A stretch of DNA of 17,825 nt, from contig CAKVBD010000040.1 of NCBI GenBank assembly GCA_934725105.1, positions 1 through 17,825 on the forward strand, given 5' to 3'. This document shows positions 1-6,695 of this stretch, piece by piece. The position numbers and the translations under genes were made by a program. Each line of letters begins with the position of its first letter. Within the stretch, counting starts at the first letter, position 1. Below the pieces are notes generated by a model. It had not been told where the DNA came from and did no database searches. It saw only the letters and a list, made by a program, of their open reading frames with translations. Source of the DNA: an uncultured Bulleidia sp. GTDB lineage: Bacteria; Bacillota_I; Bacilli_A; Erysipelotrichales; Erysipelotrichaceae.

Positions 1-1566
1 GCTTACCGGTCCGCAGAAAATGCAAATCGTGCGAAAACAGAATTCCTTTCCAATATGTCCCATGATATCCGGACACCAATGAATGCGATTGTGGGTCTGA
101 CGGCAATCGCAGGAGCAAATGTTGAGAGCCCGGACAGAGTCATTGAATGCCTCGGCAAGATCACAGAATCAAGCCGCCATCTGCTGGGGCTGATCAATGA
201 AGTATTGGATATGGCACGTATTGAAAGTGGAAAAATGACACTGGCACAGGAAGATTTCAATCTGTCAGAGTTGGTAGATAATCTTATAACACTTACGAAA
301 CCGGTGCTTGATGAACATAAACATAATTTTGATATACACATCAATCATATTGAACATGAGGCTGTCTGTGGTGACAGCTTGAGGATTCAGCAGGTATTTG
401 TGAATCTGATGAGTAATGCAATCAAGTATACACCGGATGGTGGAAATATTACTTTTTCGATAGAGGAAAAAACCAATGGATTTTCAGAACTTGGATGCTA
501 TGAATTTACGATTGAGGATAATGGAATCGGTATGTCACCGGAATTCCAGGAAATCATGTTTGATCCTTTCAGCCGTGCAGATGACCACCGGACAACCAGA
601 GTTCAGGGAACAGGTCTTGGAATGGCAATCAGCAGAAATATTGTGAACCTGATGAATGGAACTATTAAAGTGGACAGTACCTTGCACAAGGGAACTAAAA
701 TCACAGTAACAATTTATCTGGAGCTTCAGGAAAAAGAAAAAGAACAGAACAGAGATCTGATGAATCTGCCGGTTCTGGTTGTGGATGATGATAAGACGTG
801 CTGTGAAAGTACAATTGACACACTGAAAGAAATCGGTATTACAGGTGAATGGGTTCTTTCTGGCAGGGAAGCTGTTGAACGTTGTTATGCACGTCATGAG
901 CTAAAAAATGATTATTTTGCTGTTATCCTGGATTGGAAGATGCCGGAGATGGATGGTATAGAAACTGCCAGACAGATTCGGAGACGGATTGGGAAAGAGA
1001 TTACCATCATTGTGCTGACATCCTATGAATTCAGCGAAATTGAAGAAGAGGCAAAGGCGGCAGGTGTAGATGCTTTTATTGCAAAACCGCTGTTCCGTTC
1101 CCGGCTGACGGCTACACTGCGAAAGTTTACTTCATGCAGAAAAGAAAATACAGCGAGAAATGATCTGGAGAAACTGTCAGAAGCAGATTATACAGGAAAA
1201 AGGATTCTGCTGGTTGAGGATAATGAGTTGAACAGAGAAATTGGTGTTGAAATTTTGAAGATGACAGGGGCAGAAGTGGAAACAGCAGAAAATGGAAAAA
1301 TCGCAGTTGAAAAAGTGGAAGCTTCTCCGAATGGCTCGTATGATCTTATTTTTATGGATATCAAAATGCCTGTCATGAATGGTTATGAGGCAACTGCAGC
1401 AATCAGGAGCCTTCCTGGTGAAAAGGGGAAACTGCCTATTGTTGCCATGACTGCCAATGCTTTTGCAGAAGACGTACAGTTGGCCAAAAATACAGGCATG
1501 AATGGACATATCGCGAAACCGCTGGATATGAATAAGCTGAATGATGTTCTGGGAAACTGGCTGTAA
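1..1566 (+). CDS. Hybrid sensor histidine kinase, 5'-truncated by window edge
   Basis: The reading frame is open from base 1, so the start lies outside the window; 521 residues are visible. The first is an internal ATG-free stretch leading into the H-box FLSNMSHDIRTPMNAI, with the phospho-accepting His at fragment residue 21. It is followed by a HATPase domain (N-box Asn about 139, EDNGIGMS about 172, a GTGLGMAIS G-box). Two receiver domains follow: REC1 (about 257-375, VVDDD acidic patch, ILDWKMPEMDG with Asp311) and REC2 (about 400-521, LLVEDN patch, FMDIKMPVMNG with Asp453). Both keep the acceptor Asp and the late Lys (AKP). From the family, ATP-driven His phosphorylation is relayed to the receivers. 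The sensory N-terminus, output partner and signal cannot be seen. It ends in TAA, and the nearest terminator is about 180 bases downstream. The codon use looks more GC-rich than in genes after about 5600. Confidence 0.95.
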   Translation, partial: AYRSAENANRAKTEFLSNMSHDIRTPMNAIVGLTAIAGANVESPDRVIECLGKITESSRHLLGLINEVLDMARIESGKMTLAQEDFNLSELVDNLITLTKPVLDEHKHNFDIHINHIEHEAVCGDSLRIQQVFVNLMSNAIKYTPDGGNITFSIEEKTNGFSELGCYEFTIEDNGIGMSPEFQEIMFDPFSRADDHRTTRVQGTGLGMAISRNIVNLMNGTIKVDSTLHKGTKITVTIYLELQEKEKEQNRDLMNLPVLVVDDDKTCCESTIDTLKEIGITGEWVLSGREAVERCYARHELKNDYFAVILDWKMPEMDGIETARQIRRRIGKEITIIVLTSYEFSEIEEEAKAAGVDAFIAKPLFRSRLTATLRKFTSCRKENTARNDLEKLSEADYTGKRILLVEDNELNREIGVEILKMTGAEVETAENGKIAVEKVEASPNGSYDLIFMDIKMPVMNGYEATAAIRSLPGEKGKLPIVAMTANAFAEDVQLAKNTGMNGHIAKPLDMNKLNDVLGNWL

Positions 1567-1621
1567 TTGCCTTCCTGGATGCATGGGAAAAGCAGCTAGG
1601 AAACATAGAGAGGGTTTTGTT

Positions 1622-1681
1622 ATGACAGAAACTAAATATACATTTCCGAAGCAACCGCAGTCTATGGCAGAAACCCTGTGA
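1622..1681 (+). pseudogene. 19-codon ORF, possible remnant of a truncated gene
   Basis: An ATG preceded by a good ribosome site (GAGAGGG at 1608-1614, spacing 7) opens a frame reading MTETKYTFPKQPQSMAETL and then stops at TGA. A Shine-Dalgarno site this good on so short an ORF suggests either a real small peptide or the 5' end of a gene that followed the kinase and was lost when the neighbouring cassette region arrived. Frameshifting by one or two bases does not restore a long frame, so the rest of the gene is not here. I do not recognise the family. It could also be chance. Confidence 0.3.
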
Positions 1682-1740
1682 GGGTTAATAACCACTTATA
1701 AAATTGTGCTTTTCAAATTCCAGTTTATCGAACTATTTAT

Positions 1741-1818
1741 AAAATATGATCCGTTAACTTTTTAATCTTGGAAGAAAGCTGACGGATTTTTTTGCACTTC
1801 TTGACGAGCAAACAGGGT
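1741..1818 (+). repeat. Direct repeat copy A (terminator plus GCAAACAGGGT)
   Basis: By eye about four-fifths of the bases match 3731-3809, including both hairpin arms, the T run and the block following it (TTCTTGA, then GCAAACAGGGT). The repeat sits upstream of each HTH/esterase cassette, so the duplicated unit appears to be repeat, HTH gene, esterase-like gene. No third copy follows the second cassette. Confidence 0.75.
1749..1793 (+). terminator. Intrinsic terminator in left repeat
   Basis: The arms ATCCGTTAACTT (1749-1760) and AAGCTGACGGAT (1776-1787) pair with one wobble and one mismatch and are followed by a run of seven T. It would end the histidine kinase transcript before the first HTH gene. 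Confidence 0.85.
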
Positions 1819-1957
1819 AGAGGTCAATTGCACATTGAATATAAGAATTTACTGATAGAAAGTTTCAATCTGTTGATTACTCATATATACTTTATTCAGA
1901 AAGATAAATCGGGATATGCCTTTTGCATAAAAAAGTGTTATTTTAGTTCCGCAACCG

Positions 1958-1985
1958 TTCGCAACCAAAGAAATATCATGATAAT
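1958..1985 (+). promoter_or_regulatory. Candidate promoter of first HTH gene
   Basis: TTCGCA (1958-1963) and GATAAT (1980-1985) are separated by 16 bases. The block TGATAAT also occurs in the equivalent place upstream of the second HTH gene (3982-3988), and that conservation is the main support. The -35 match is only four of six bases. Confidence 0.35.
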
Positions 1986-1998
1986 TGGTGGTAGCAAC

Positions 1999-2018
1999 CA
2001 TGAAATTTCGCTATCATG
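1999..2018. promoter_or_regulatory. Inverted repeat CATGA/TCATG, candidate operator
   Basis: CATGA (1999-2003) and TCATG (2014-2018) form an inverted repeat between the candidate -10 and the ribosome site of the HTH gene, and another TCATGA lies at 1976-1981. An autoregulatory operator for the encoded XRE-type protein is an inference from position; the second cassette has a different palindrome in the same place. Confidence 0.3.
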
Positions 2019-2041
2019 AAGTCACGAAATGAGGTGATTAA

Positions 2042-2401
2042 GTGAAATATGATTTTTTAGGAGTTATTGTTTTTGGCATTGTACTGCTAATCGGGGTGGC
2101 GGTGATAGCGGCATTTATCACTGTGGGAATTTTCCTCATAAGAGCATTGAGTAGATATGTCAAATCAGGCAATGTCAGAAAAGAAAAGTCCAGCATCAAG
2201 AAATCTCTCGGTGAGGTTTTGAAGCAGCATCGTGAAGAGTGTAAGATGACGCAGGAGTTTGTTGCAGAATCTATCGGCGTAAGCAGGCAGGCTGTCTCTA
2301 AATGGGAGACCGGAGCATCTGACCCAAGCACTTCTAATCTGCTTACACTTGCAAAATTGTTCAACACTACGGCAGAAGAACTATTACGTGAAGTACAATA
2401 A
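2042..2401 (+). CDS. Membrane-anchored XRE-family HTH regulator, copy 1
   Basis: This 119-residue protein starts at GTG with GAGGTG five bases upstream (2031-2036). Residues 6-34 are a single hydrophobic membrane segment (GVIVFGIVLLIGVAVIAAF), followed by a basic linker. Residues 56-118 are a XRE/Cro-type helix-turn-helix: MTQEFVAESIGVSRQAVSKWETG is the usual tri-helical signature, followed by PSTSNLLTLAKLFNTTAEELL. A tethered DNA-binding domain implies that transcription is controlled from the membrane, possibly in response to an envelope signal; this is inference. The esterase-like gene starts 68 bases after the stop, so the two are probably co-transcribed. The HTH part is about 84% identical to that of copy 2 (4057-4416). 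Confidence 0.88.
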   Translation: MKYDFLGVIVFGIVLLIGVAVIAAFITVGIFLIRALSRYVKSGNVRKEKSSIKKSLGEVLKQHREECKMTQEFVAESIGVSRQAVSKWETGASDPSTSNLLTLAKLFNTTAEELLREVQ

Positions 2402-2452
2402 GCGTGGGAAATGGATGTAAGACAACTGATTCATTATAAAGGGCTATCAGAT

Positions 2453-2486
2453 ATGAAGAATAAAAAGATATGAAGAATAAAAAGAC
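2453..2486 (+). repeat. 17-bp tandem duplication at start of esterase-like gene 1
   Basis: ATGAAGAATAAAAAGAT (2453-2469) is followed at once by the same 17 bases with a final C (2470-2486). The only good ribosome site, AAAGGG at 2438-2443, is spaced for the first ATG, not the second. The first ATG codes only for MKNKKI and stops at TGA 2471-2473, which overlaps the second ATG as ATGA. Because 17 is not a multiple of three, the duplication put the start codon out of frame with the ribosome site and created a coupled mini-ORF. Confidence 0.85.
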
Positions 2487-3723
2487 AAGAAAATTTAAGA
2501 TAAGATATATCGTTTTTGGATTATTAGGTGTTATGGCTTTAGCGGCACTTGTATTTATGCGTTTTGGAGGTTTTGGCACAGGAGAAAATGTGAATCCAGA
2601 AGAGTTTTTAGCTTATGCTGAACCCGTGGAAAATATAACTGTGCCTGAAAGTGCAAAAATAATTGCATTGGGAGAAGCTACTCACGGAAATGCAGAATTT
2701 CAGCAGTTGAAGCTGGAAGTGTTCAAGCAGATGGTAAAAAATAATGGTGTTAGGGCGTTTGCCCTTGAAGGTGACTACGGTGGCTGCGAGCAGGTAAACC
2801 GATATATACACGGCGGTGAGGGGACAGCACAGGAAGCAGCTGCAGCGATTGGATTTTCCATTTATAGAACGGAAGAGATGGCAGAACTTATCTCCTATAT
2901 GCGCCAGTACAATGAAAGTGCATTGGAAGGCGAAGACCTTCGCTTTTACGGTTTTGATATGCAGAGGATTTCTTACAGCATGAGGTTTTTGGAAGAAGTC
3001 TGCAAAGAACTGGAAGTGGACACAACAAACTTGCAGAAACTTGTGGAAGGTGAAAACTGGAGCAGTGAATGCGATTTATCTACTCGAATTGAAACCCTTA
3101 CACAAGTGAAGGAAGAATTGGAAAGCAAGAACGGTTCGGAAAATGCAATTCACTTTGTAGATAGTTTAATGCAGCATTCCGAGCTTCAAACTCTGACAAA
3201 TGATGATGGTGCTACATTAAGAGATCAATTTATGGCAGAAAATGTACAGTGGATTTTACAGCAGGAGCAGCGAAACGGGCATGAAAAAATCTTTGTGACA
3301 GGTCACAACAGCCATGTCGCAAAATGGGGCAGTTTTGACTCGATGGGTAAACTTCTTTCCAAGGACGCAGCAAACGGTTACTATGTCATTGGTACCGATT
3401 TTTATAAAACCCATTGCAATATGCCGACCCGTTCGCCTGAAAAGCGTACAATTCAGGTGTTTTATTCCCATGATCCTTTAGCAAAGGCGGCAAAACTGGC
3501 GGGATTTGATATTTGTTGGTTGGATTTTACTAAAGTCCCGGAAAATTCTGAACTGGGTAGGCAGGCTTCTGAATACACCTATATGGGAACACTTGGAGAA
3601 AGCTACTCAATCATTATGCGTCTTCTTCCTCCAAGTTATCGAATGTTTCAACCTCCTGCGGTGCTTTATGATAGTATGATATTTGTAACGGATGCAAACC
3701 CTACAAAAATATTAGAAGAATAA
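2470..3723 (+). CDS. Membrane-anchored erythromycin-esterase-family protein, copy 1
   Basis: This 417-residue protein has a basic N-terminus and one hydrophobic segment (residues about 11-30, no lipobox), probably a signal anchor placing the catalytic domain outside the membrane. The domain matches the erythromycin esterase family (EreA/EreB, PF05139): IIALGEATHG (E69, H72), FALEGD (E100) and GHNSHVAKW (H279, H282). The E-x2-H-x27-E spacing agrees with the catalytic Glu, His and Glu of EreB as I recall it; the conserved Arg position nine residues after the His is Lys81 here. Most members are not proven macrolide esterases, and the anchor differs from cytoplasmic resistance enzymes, so the substrate is unknown. 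Its start is unusual: the ribosome site serves an overlapping six-codon ORF. It is visibly more GC-rich than copy 2 (for example 2761-2820 is about 57% GC). It is followed by a terminator at 3739. Confidence 0.85.
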   Translation: MKNKKTRKFKIRYIVFGLLGVMALAALVFMRFGGFGTGENVNPEEFLAYAEPVENITVPESAKIIALGEATHGNAEFQQLKLEVFKQMVKNNGVRAFALEGDYGGCEQVNRYIHGGEGTAQEAAAAIGFSIYRTEEMAELISYMRQYNESALEGEDLRFYGFDMQRISYSMRFLEEVCKELEVDTTNLQKLVEGENWSSECDLSTRIETLTQVKEELESKNGSENAIHFVDSLMQHSELQTLTNDDGATLRDQFMAENVQWILQQEQRNGHEKIFVTGHNSHVAKWGSFDSMGKLLSKDAANGYYVIGTDFYKTHCNMPTRSPEKRTIQVFYSHDPLAKAAKLAGFDICWLDFTKVPENSELGRQASEYTYMGTLGESYSIIMRLLPPSYRMFQPPAVLYDSMIFVTDANPTKILEE

Positions 3724-3730
3724 CGTATGC

Positions 3731-3809
3731 AAAATATAATCCGTCAGCTTTTTTTCCTAGGATTAGAAAGCTAACGGATTTTTTTCGTTTCTTGATGCGC
3801 AAACAGGGT
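3731..3809 (+). repeat. Direct repeat copy B (terminator plus GCAAACAGGGT)
   Basis: This is the partner of 1741-1818. The hairpin arms carry compensating differences, and the downstream block ends in the same GCAAACAGGGT. The similarity fades within a few bases after that, while the leaders just before the HTH genes show only patchy resemblance. Confidence 0.75.
3739..3785 (+). terminator. Intrinsic terminator after esterase-like gene 1
   Basis: The arms ATCCGTCAGCTT (3739-3750) and AAGCTAACGGAT (3768-3779) pair with one mismatch and are followed by seven T. It lies 15 bases after the stop codon and is homologous to the terminator at 1749-1793. Confidence 0.88.
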
Positions 3810-4013
3810 GCACCCTAATTGCTCAAAATTGATGTTGTTAAAATATGTTATAAGTAATGGAAATGGGTAATGGATTGTATAATATTGTTTGCACATATTT
3901 GAGTAATGAAAAAATAGAACTTTGTTTGCTCGAAAATAAGTGAAAAATTGTGGTTTTAAGCGCATTTTCTATATGTGCAACTGATAATATCGTAATAGTT
4001 GCTGGAAGCAATC

Positions 4014-4029
4014 GTATGCTTAATCATAC
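4014..4029. promoter_or_regulatory. Palindrome GTATGCTTAATCATAC, candidate operator
   Basis: GTATG and CATAC flank a TTAA centre with one mismatched pair, 27 bases before the second HTH gene and downstream of the shared TGATAAT block. Size and position suit a XRE-type dimer site. Autoregulation is inferred only. Confidence 0.35.
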
Positions 4030-4056
4030 AATAACAGCGAAAAGAGAGGTATTCGA

Positions 4057-4416
4057 ATGAAATATAGTTTTGTTGGAGTTGTTGTTTGGGGAATTGTTTT
4101 GCTGATTGGATTCGTTGTGATTGGTGGTTTTGTCGCTATATTGTTTTTTGGAATCAAAGCATTAAAGAAATATTTAAATACAAAAGAAGTCAGAGAAGAA
4201 AAAGCAACAATTAAAAAGAGTCTTGGGGAAGTTATTAAGCAACATCGAGAAGAATGTAAAATGACACAAGAATTTGTTGCAGAAGCAATTGGTGTCAGCC
4301 GTCAGGCAGTATCAAAGTGGGAAAATGGAACTTCAGATCCAAGTACATCTAATTTAATTGCGATAGCGAAGCTGTTTAATATCACACCTGAAGAATTGTT
4401 GAAAGAAGTGCTGTAA
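4057..4416 (+). CDS. Membrane-anchored XRE-family HTH regulator, copy 2
   Basis: This 119-residue protein has the same length and layout as copy 1: a hydrophobic segment at residues about 6-33 (GVVVWGIVLLIGFVVIGGF), a charged linker, and an HTH at 56-118 (MTQEFVAEAIGVSRQAVSKWENG). It starts at ATG with GAGAGG upstream, where copy 1 uses GTG. Over the HTH I count about ten differences from copy 1 in 63 residues, and the recognition stretch SRQAVSKWE is unchanged. The two regulators could therefore bind similar sites and cross-talk. The next gene begins directly after the TAA (TAAATG), which points to translational coupling. It is more AT-rich than copy 1. Confidence 0.88.
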   Translation: MKYSFVGVVVWGIVLLIGFVVIGGFVAILFFGIKALKKYLNTKEVREEKATIKKSLGEVIKQHREECKMTQEFVAEAIGVSRQAVSKWENGTSDPSTSNLIAIAKLFNITPEELLKEVL

Positions 4417-5631
4417 ATGATAAAGAAAATAGTTTTATTTTTGGGTGTAGTTGCAATAGTATCTACATATGTTTTTATATACTTTGGTGGCTTTACTACA
4501 GGTAAATCATTGGATGTTGATGAATTTAAGATGTATGCCAAAACAGTGGATGAAATCTCTATTCCACAAGAATGCAACATCATTGCTTTAGGTGAAGCAA
4601 CCCATGGAAATAAAGAATTTCAACAGTTGAAGTTAGAAGTATTTAAAAAACTTGTAGAAGAGAATCATGTTCGCAGCTTTGCTTTAGAAGCTGATTGTGG
4701 CGGGTGTGAAGAAGTAAATCAATATATTCAAGGCGGAGATGGCACAACAAAAGAAATTGTTAAAAAACTTGGATTTCAGATTTATCAGACAGAAGAAATG
4801 ATGCAGCTGATTGAATATATGAGAGCATATAATCAAAATGCTGATGAAAATAATCAATTGAGATTCTATGGTTTTGATATGCAGAGAATTGCATATTCTG
4901 TTAGTGCATTAAAAAGAGAATGTATAAATAATGATATTGATACATTTTCATTGGATTTATTAGTACGTGATGGGTCTTGGAATCAAGATGTTAGTGATGA
5001 AATGAAAAAAGATATGCTGATGGAATTGAAAGCAACTCTAGAAATGAAAGAATCTAAGGATGAAGTGATTCATTGTGCGAATATGCTTTTGCAGAATCTT
5101 GAAGTCATGCATAGAAAAGAAACGGATGGAAGCTTGCTGAGAGATCAGTATATGGCTGAAAATGTTGCGTGGATTTTACAACAGGAACAGATAAGAGGTA
5201 ATCATAGTATTTTCATCAGTGGTCATAATGAACATGTTGCAAAATGGGGAAGTTATGACTCTATGGGGAAACTGTTATCAAATCAATATAGATATTATGT
5301 GATTGGAACAGACTTCTATAAGACAAGATGCAATTTACCTGCAGGGAATCACAAACGCACGATTCAAACATTTTACTCTCATGATCCACTTGCAAAAACA
5401 GCGAAATTAGCCGGTTTTAAAATGTGCTGGATTGATTTTTCTTCTTTACTAGAAGGTACAGAAATTAAAAAATGTGCAGATGAGTATACCTATATGGGAA
5501 CACTAGGAGAAAGCTATTCCATCATGAATCGTTTTCTGCCTCCTAGCTATCGCATGTTTCAACCACCTGCAACGCTTTATGACAGTATGATTTATGTATC
5601 AAGTGCAACACCAACAAAGATTATTGAATGA
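4417..5631 (+). CDS. Membrane-anchored erythromycin-esterase-family protein, copy 2
   Basis: This 404-residue protein has an N-terminal hydrophobic anchor (residues about 4-23) and the same catalytic landmarks as copy 1: IIALGEATHG (E60, H63), FALEAD (E91) and GHNEHVAKW (H270, H273). The C-terminal block (YTYMGTLGESYSI, then PPSYRMFQPPA) is nearly identical between the copies, while the middle (about residues 165-240) has diverged strongly. The function is likely hydrolysis of an ester or related bond at the outer membrane face; no substrate is evident. The start directly abuts the stop of the HTH gene, unlike copy 1 with its 68-base gap and displaced ribosome site. Codon use is AT-rich, like the rest of the chromosome segment. 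No terminator hairpin is seen between its stop and the promoter of the thiamine operon. Confidence 0.86.
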   Translation: MIKKIVLFLGVVAIVSTYVFIYFGGFTTGKSLDVDEFKMYAKTVDEISIPQECNIIALGEATHGNKEFQQLKLEVFKKLVEENHVRSFALEADCGGCEEVNQYIQGGDGTTKEIVKKLGFQIYQTEEMMQLIEYMRAYNQNADENNQLRFYGFDMQRIAYSVSALKRECINNDIDTFSLDLLVRDGSWNQDVSDEMKKDMLMELKATLEMKESKDEVIHCANMLLQNLEVMHRKETDGSLLRDQYMAENVAWILQQEQIRGNHSIFISGHNEHVAKWGSYDSMGKLLSNQYRYYVIGTDFYKTRCNLPAGNHKRTIQTFYSHDPLAKTAKLAGFKMCWIDFSSLLEGTEIKKCADEYTYMGTLGESYSIMNRFLPPSYRMFQPPATLYDSMIYVSSATPTKIIE

Positions 5632-5634
5632 GCA

Positions 5635-5664
5635 TTGATTTACATATTACAAAGGAACTATAAT
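5635..5664 (+). promoter_or_regulatory. Sigma-A type promoter of the thiD operon
   Basis: TTGATT (5635-5640) and TATAAT (5659-5664) are 18 bases apart, putting the transcript start near 5671, just before the riboswitch. The -35 lies immediately after the stop codon of the esterase-like gene. Confidence 0.6.
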
Positions 5665-5676
5665 AAACGTGTTAAA

Positions 5677-5757
5677 AAATGGGGAGCTGAGTGGCTGAGA
5701 GTAGGTTCGACCTTGACCCTGAAACCTGATTTGGATAATGCCAACGTAGGGATGATA
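5677..5757 (+). ncRNA. TPP riboswitch (THI element)
   Basis: The conserved TPP-aptamer blocks occur in order: GGGGAGCTGAG (5681-5691), CTGAGA (5695-5700, the pyrimidine-binding turn), a small GGTTCGACC hairpin, ACCCT (5716-5720), AACCTGAT (5723-5730), GGATAATGCC (5733-5742) and CGTAGGGA (5745-5752). It sits between a promoter and an intrinsic terminator upstream of thiD and a cytX-type transporter gene, both well-known TPP-controlled genes. Binding of thiamine pyrophosphate should favour termination. The P1 boundaries are approximate. Confidence 0.95.
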
Positions 5758-5772
5758 TCTTTATTGTATGTT

Positions 5773-5810
5773 AGCTGCAGATTAGGTTTTTCTGCAGCTT
5801 TTTGTTTTTT
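5773..5810 (+). terminator. Riboswitch-controlled intrinsic terminator
   Basis: AGCTGCAG (5773-5780) and CTGCAGCT (5792-5799) form a perfect 8-bp stem around an 11-base loop, followed by TTTTTGTTTTTT. It starts about 20 bases after the aptamer, as expected for the expression platform. Confidence 0.9.
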
Positions 5811-5885
5811 GATCAGAATATGGCGGCAAATTGGGGGCACCACCTTATGTCGCATTAAAAAAGTAATGCAGGAAGGAGATAGAAA

Positions 5886-6695
5886 ATGAAAACAGCATTA
5901 ACAATCGCTGGAAGTGATTCCAGCGGAGGCGCTGGTATCCAGGCGGATATCAAAACAATGTGCGCAAATCACGTATTTGCGACGAGTGCAATTACAGCAC
6001 TAACGGCACAGAATACATTAGGTGTTACAGGAATTATGGAAGTAACACCAGAATTTCTTGGGGAGCAGCTGGATGCAGTCTTTACAGATATTTATCCAGA
6101 TGCAGTGAAGATTGGAATGGTTTCCAGTTCTGATCTAATTCGTATGATTGCTTCAAAACTACAGGAGTATAAAGCAGTGAATATTGTTGTGGATCCAGTA
6201 ATGGTCGCAACAAGTGGCGCAAAACTGATTAGTGATGATGCAATTGATACATTGAAAAAAGAATTATTACCTTTAGCAACAGTCATTACACCGAATATTC
6301 CGGAAGCAGAAGTTTTGGCAGATATGAAGATTTCAAATGAAGAAGAAATGATCATCGCTGCTGAAAAAATATCTAAGAATTTTGGATGTGCAACTTTGGT
6401 AAAGGGTGGTCATCAAATCAATGATGCAAATGATCTGTTGTATAGAAATGATGCATATACATGGTTTCATGGAAAACGTATTAACAACTCTAATACACAT
6501 GGAACAGGATGTACATTATCCAGTGCTATCGCATCCAATCTTGCAAAGGGATATGATTTGGATACATCCGTAAAACGCGCAAAGGATTATATTTCTGGAG
6601 CATTGAATGCAATGCTTGATCTTGGAAAAGGATCTGGACCAATGGATCATTCATTCGCAATTGATAATGAATATGCAAAGGAGAATGTTCGATGA
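5886..6695 (+). CDS. thiD: Hydroxymethylpyrimidine/phosphomethylpyrimidine kinase
   Basis: This cytoplasmic enzyme phosphorylates HMP and then HMP-P to HMP-PP for thiamine synthesis or salvage. The 269 residues match the usual length. The ribokinase-fold landmarks are ALTIAGSDSSGGAGIQAD (residues 4-21), KIGMVSS, VDPVMVATSGAKL and HGTGCTLSSA (GTGC 206-209, anion hole and catalytic region). The start is set by AGGAAGGAG a few bases upstream; a small hairpin (GCATTA 5852-5857, TAATGC 5864-5869) lies just before it. It is the first gene after the TPP riboswitch. Its stop overlaps the start of the transporter gene as ATGA, so the two are translationally coupled. No thiamine biosynthesis genes such as thiC or thiE are in view, which suggests a salvage operon. 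Confidence 0.96.
   Translation: MKTALTIAGSDSSGGAGIQADIKTMCANHVFATSAITALTAQNTLGVTGIMEVTPEFLGEQLDAVFTDIYPDAVKIGMVSSSDLIRMIASKLQEYKAVNIVVDPVMVATSGAKLISDDAIDTLKKELLPLATVITPNIPEAEVLADMKISNEEEMIIAAEKISKNFGCATLVKGGHQINDANDLLYRNDAYTWFHGKRINNSNTHGTGCTLSSAIASNLAKGYDLDTSVKRAKDYISGALNAMLDLGKGSGPMDHSFAIDNEYAKENVR

Larger units (their letters stand above)
1567..2041. other. Intergenic region between kinase and first HTH gene
   Basis: This 475-base stretch holds the 19-codon ORF (1622-1681), a repeat of about 80 bases carrying a terminator (1741-1818), and a leader upstream of the first HTH gene with a candidate -10 and inverted repeats (1958-2018). The ORF that could be read from TTG at 1792 to 2019 has no ribosome site and no recognisable sequence, and I consider it non-coding. 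Confidence 0.6.
3724..4056. other. Intergenic region between the two cassettes
   Basis: This 333-base stretch holds the terminator repeat (3731-3809), an AT-rich middle with a TATAAT at 3878-3883 lacking a good -35, the block TGATAAT (3982-3988) shared with the first cassette's leader, a palindrome (4014-4029) and the ribosome site GAGAGG just before 4057. No ORF here looks real. Confidence 0.6.

Noticed and set aside
1792..2019. 75-codon ORF before the first HTH gene
   Set aside because: TTG start inside a terminator T run, no ribosome site, covers repeat and regulatory sequence.
1741..3809. Transposon or integrative element ends
   Set aside because: The flanking repeats are terminators; no transposase, integrase, target duplication or terminal inverted repeats were seen.
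3878..3883. TATAAT as promoter of the second HTH gene
   Set aside because: No acceptable -35 box or extended -10, and the resulting leader would be about 170 bases; the shared TGATAAT nearer the gene is preferred.
2470..5631. Macrolide resistance genes
   Set aside because: Family membership alone does not show macrolide esterase activity; the membrane anchors and Lys in place of the usual Arg argue for caution.
5635..5889. 84-codon ORF ahead of thiD
   Set aside because: It runs through the promoter, TPP aptamer and terminator, starts without a ribosome site and has no protein-like features.
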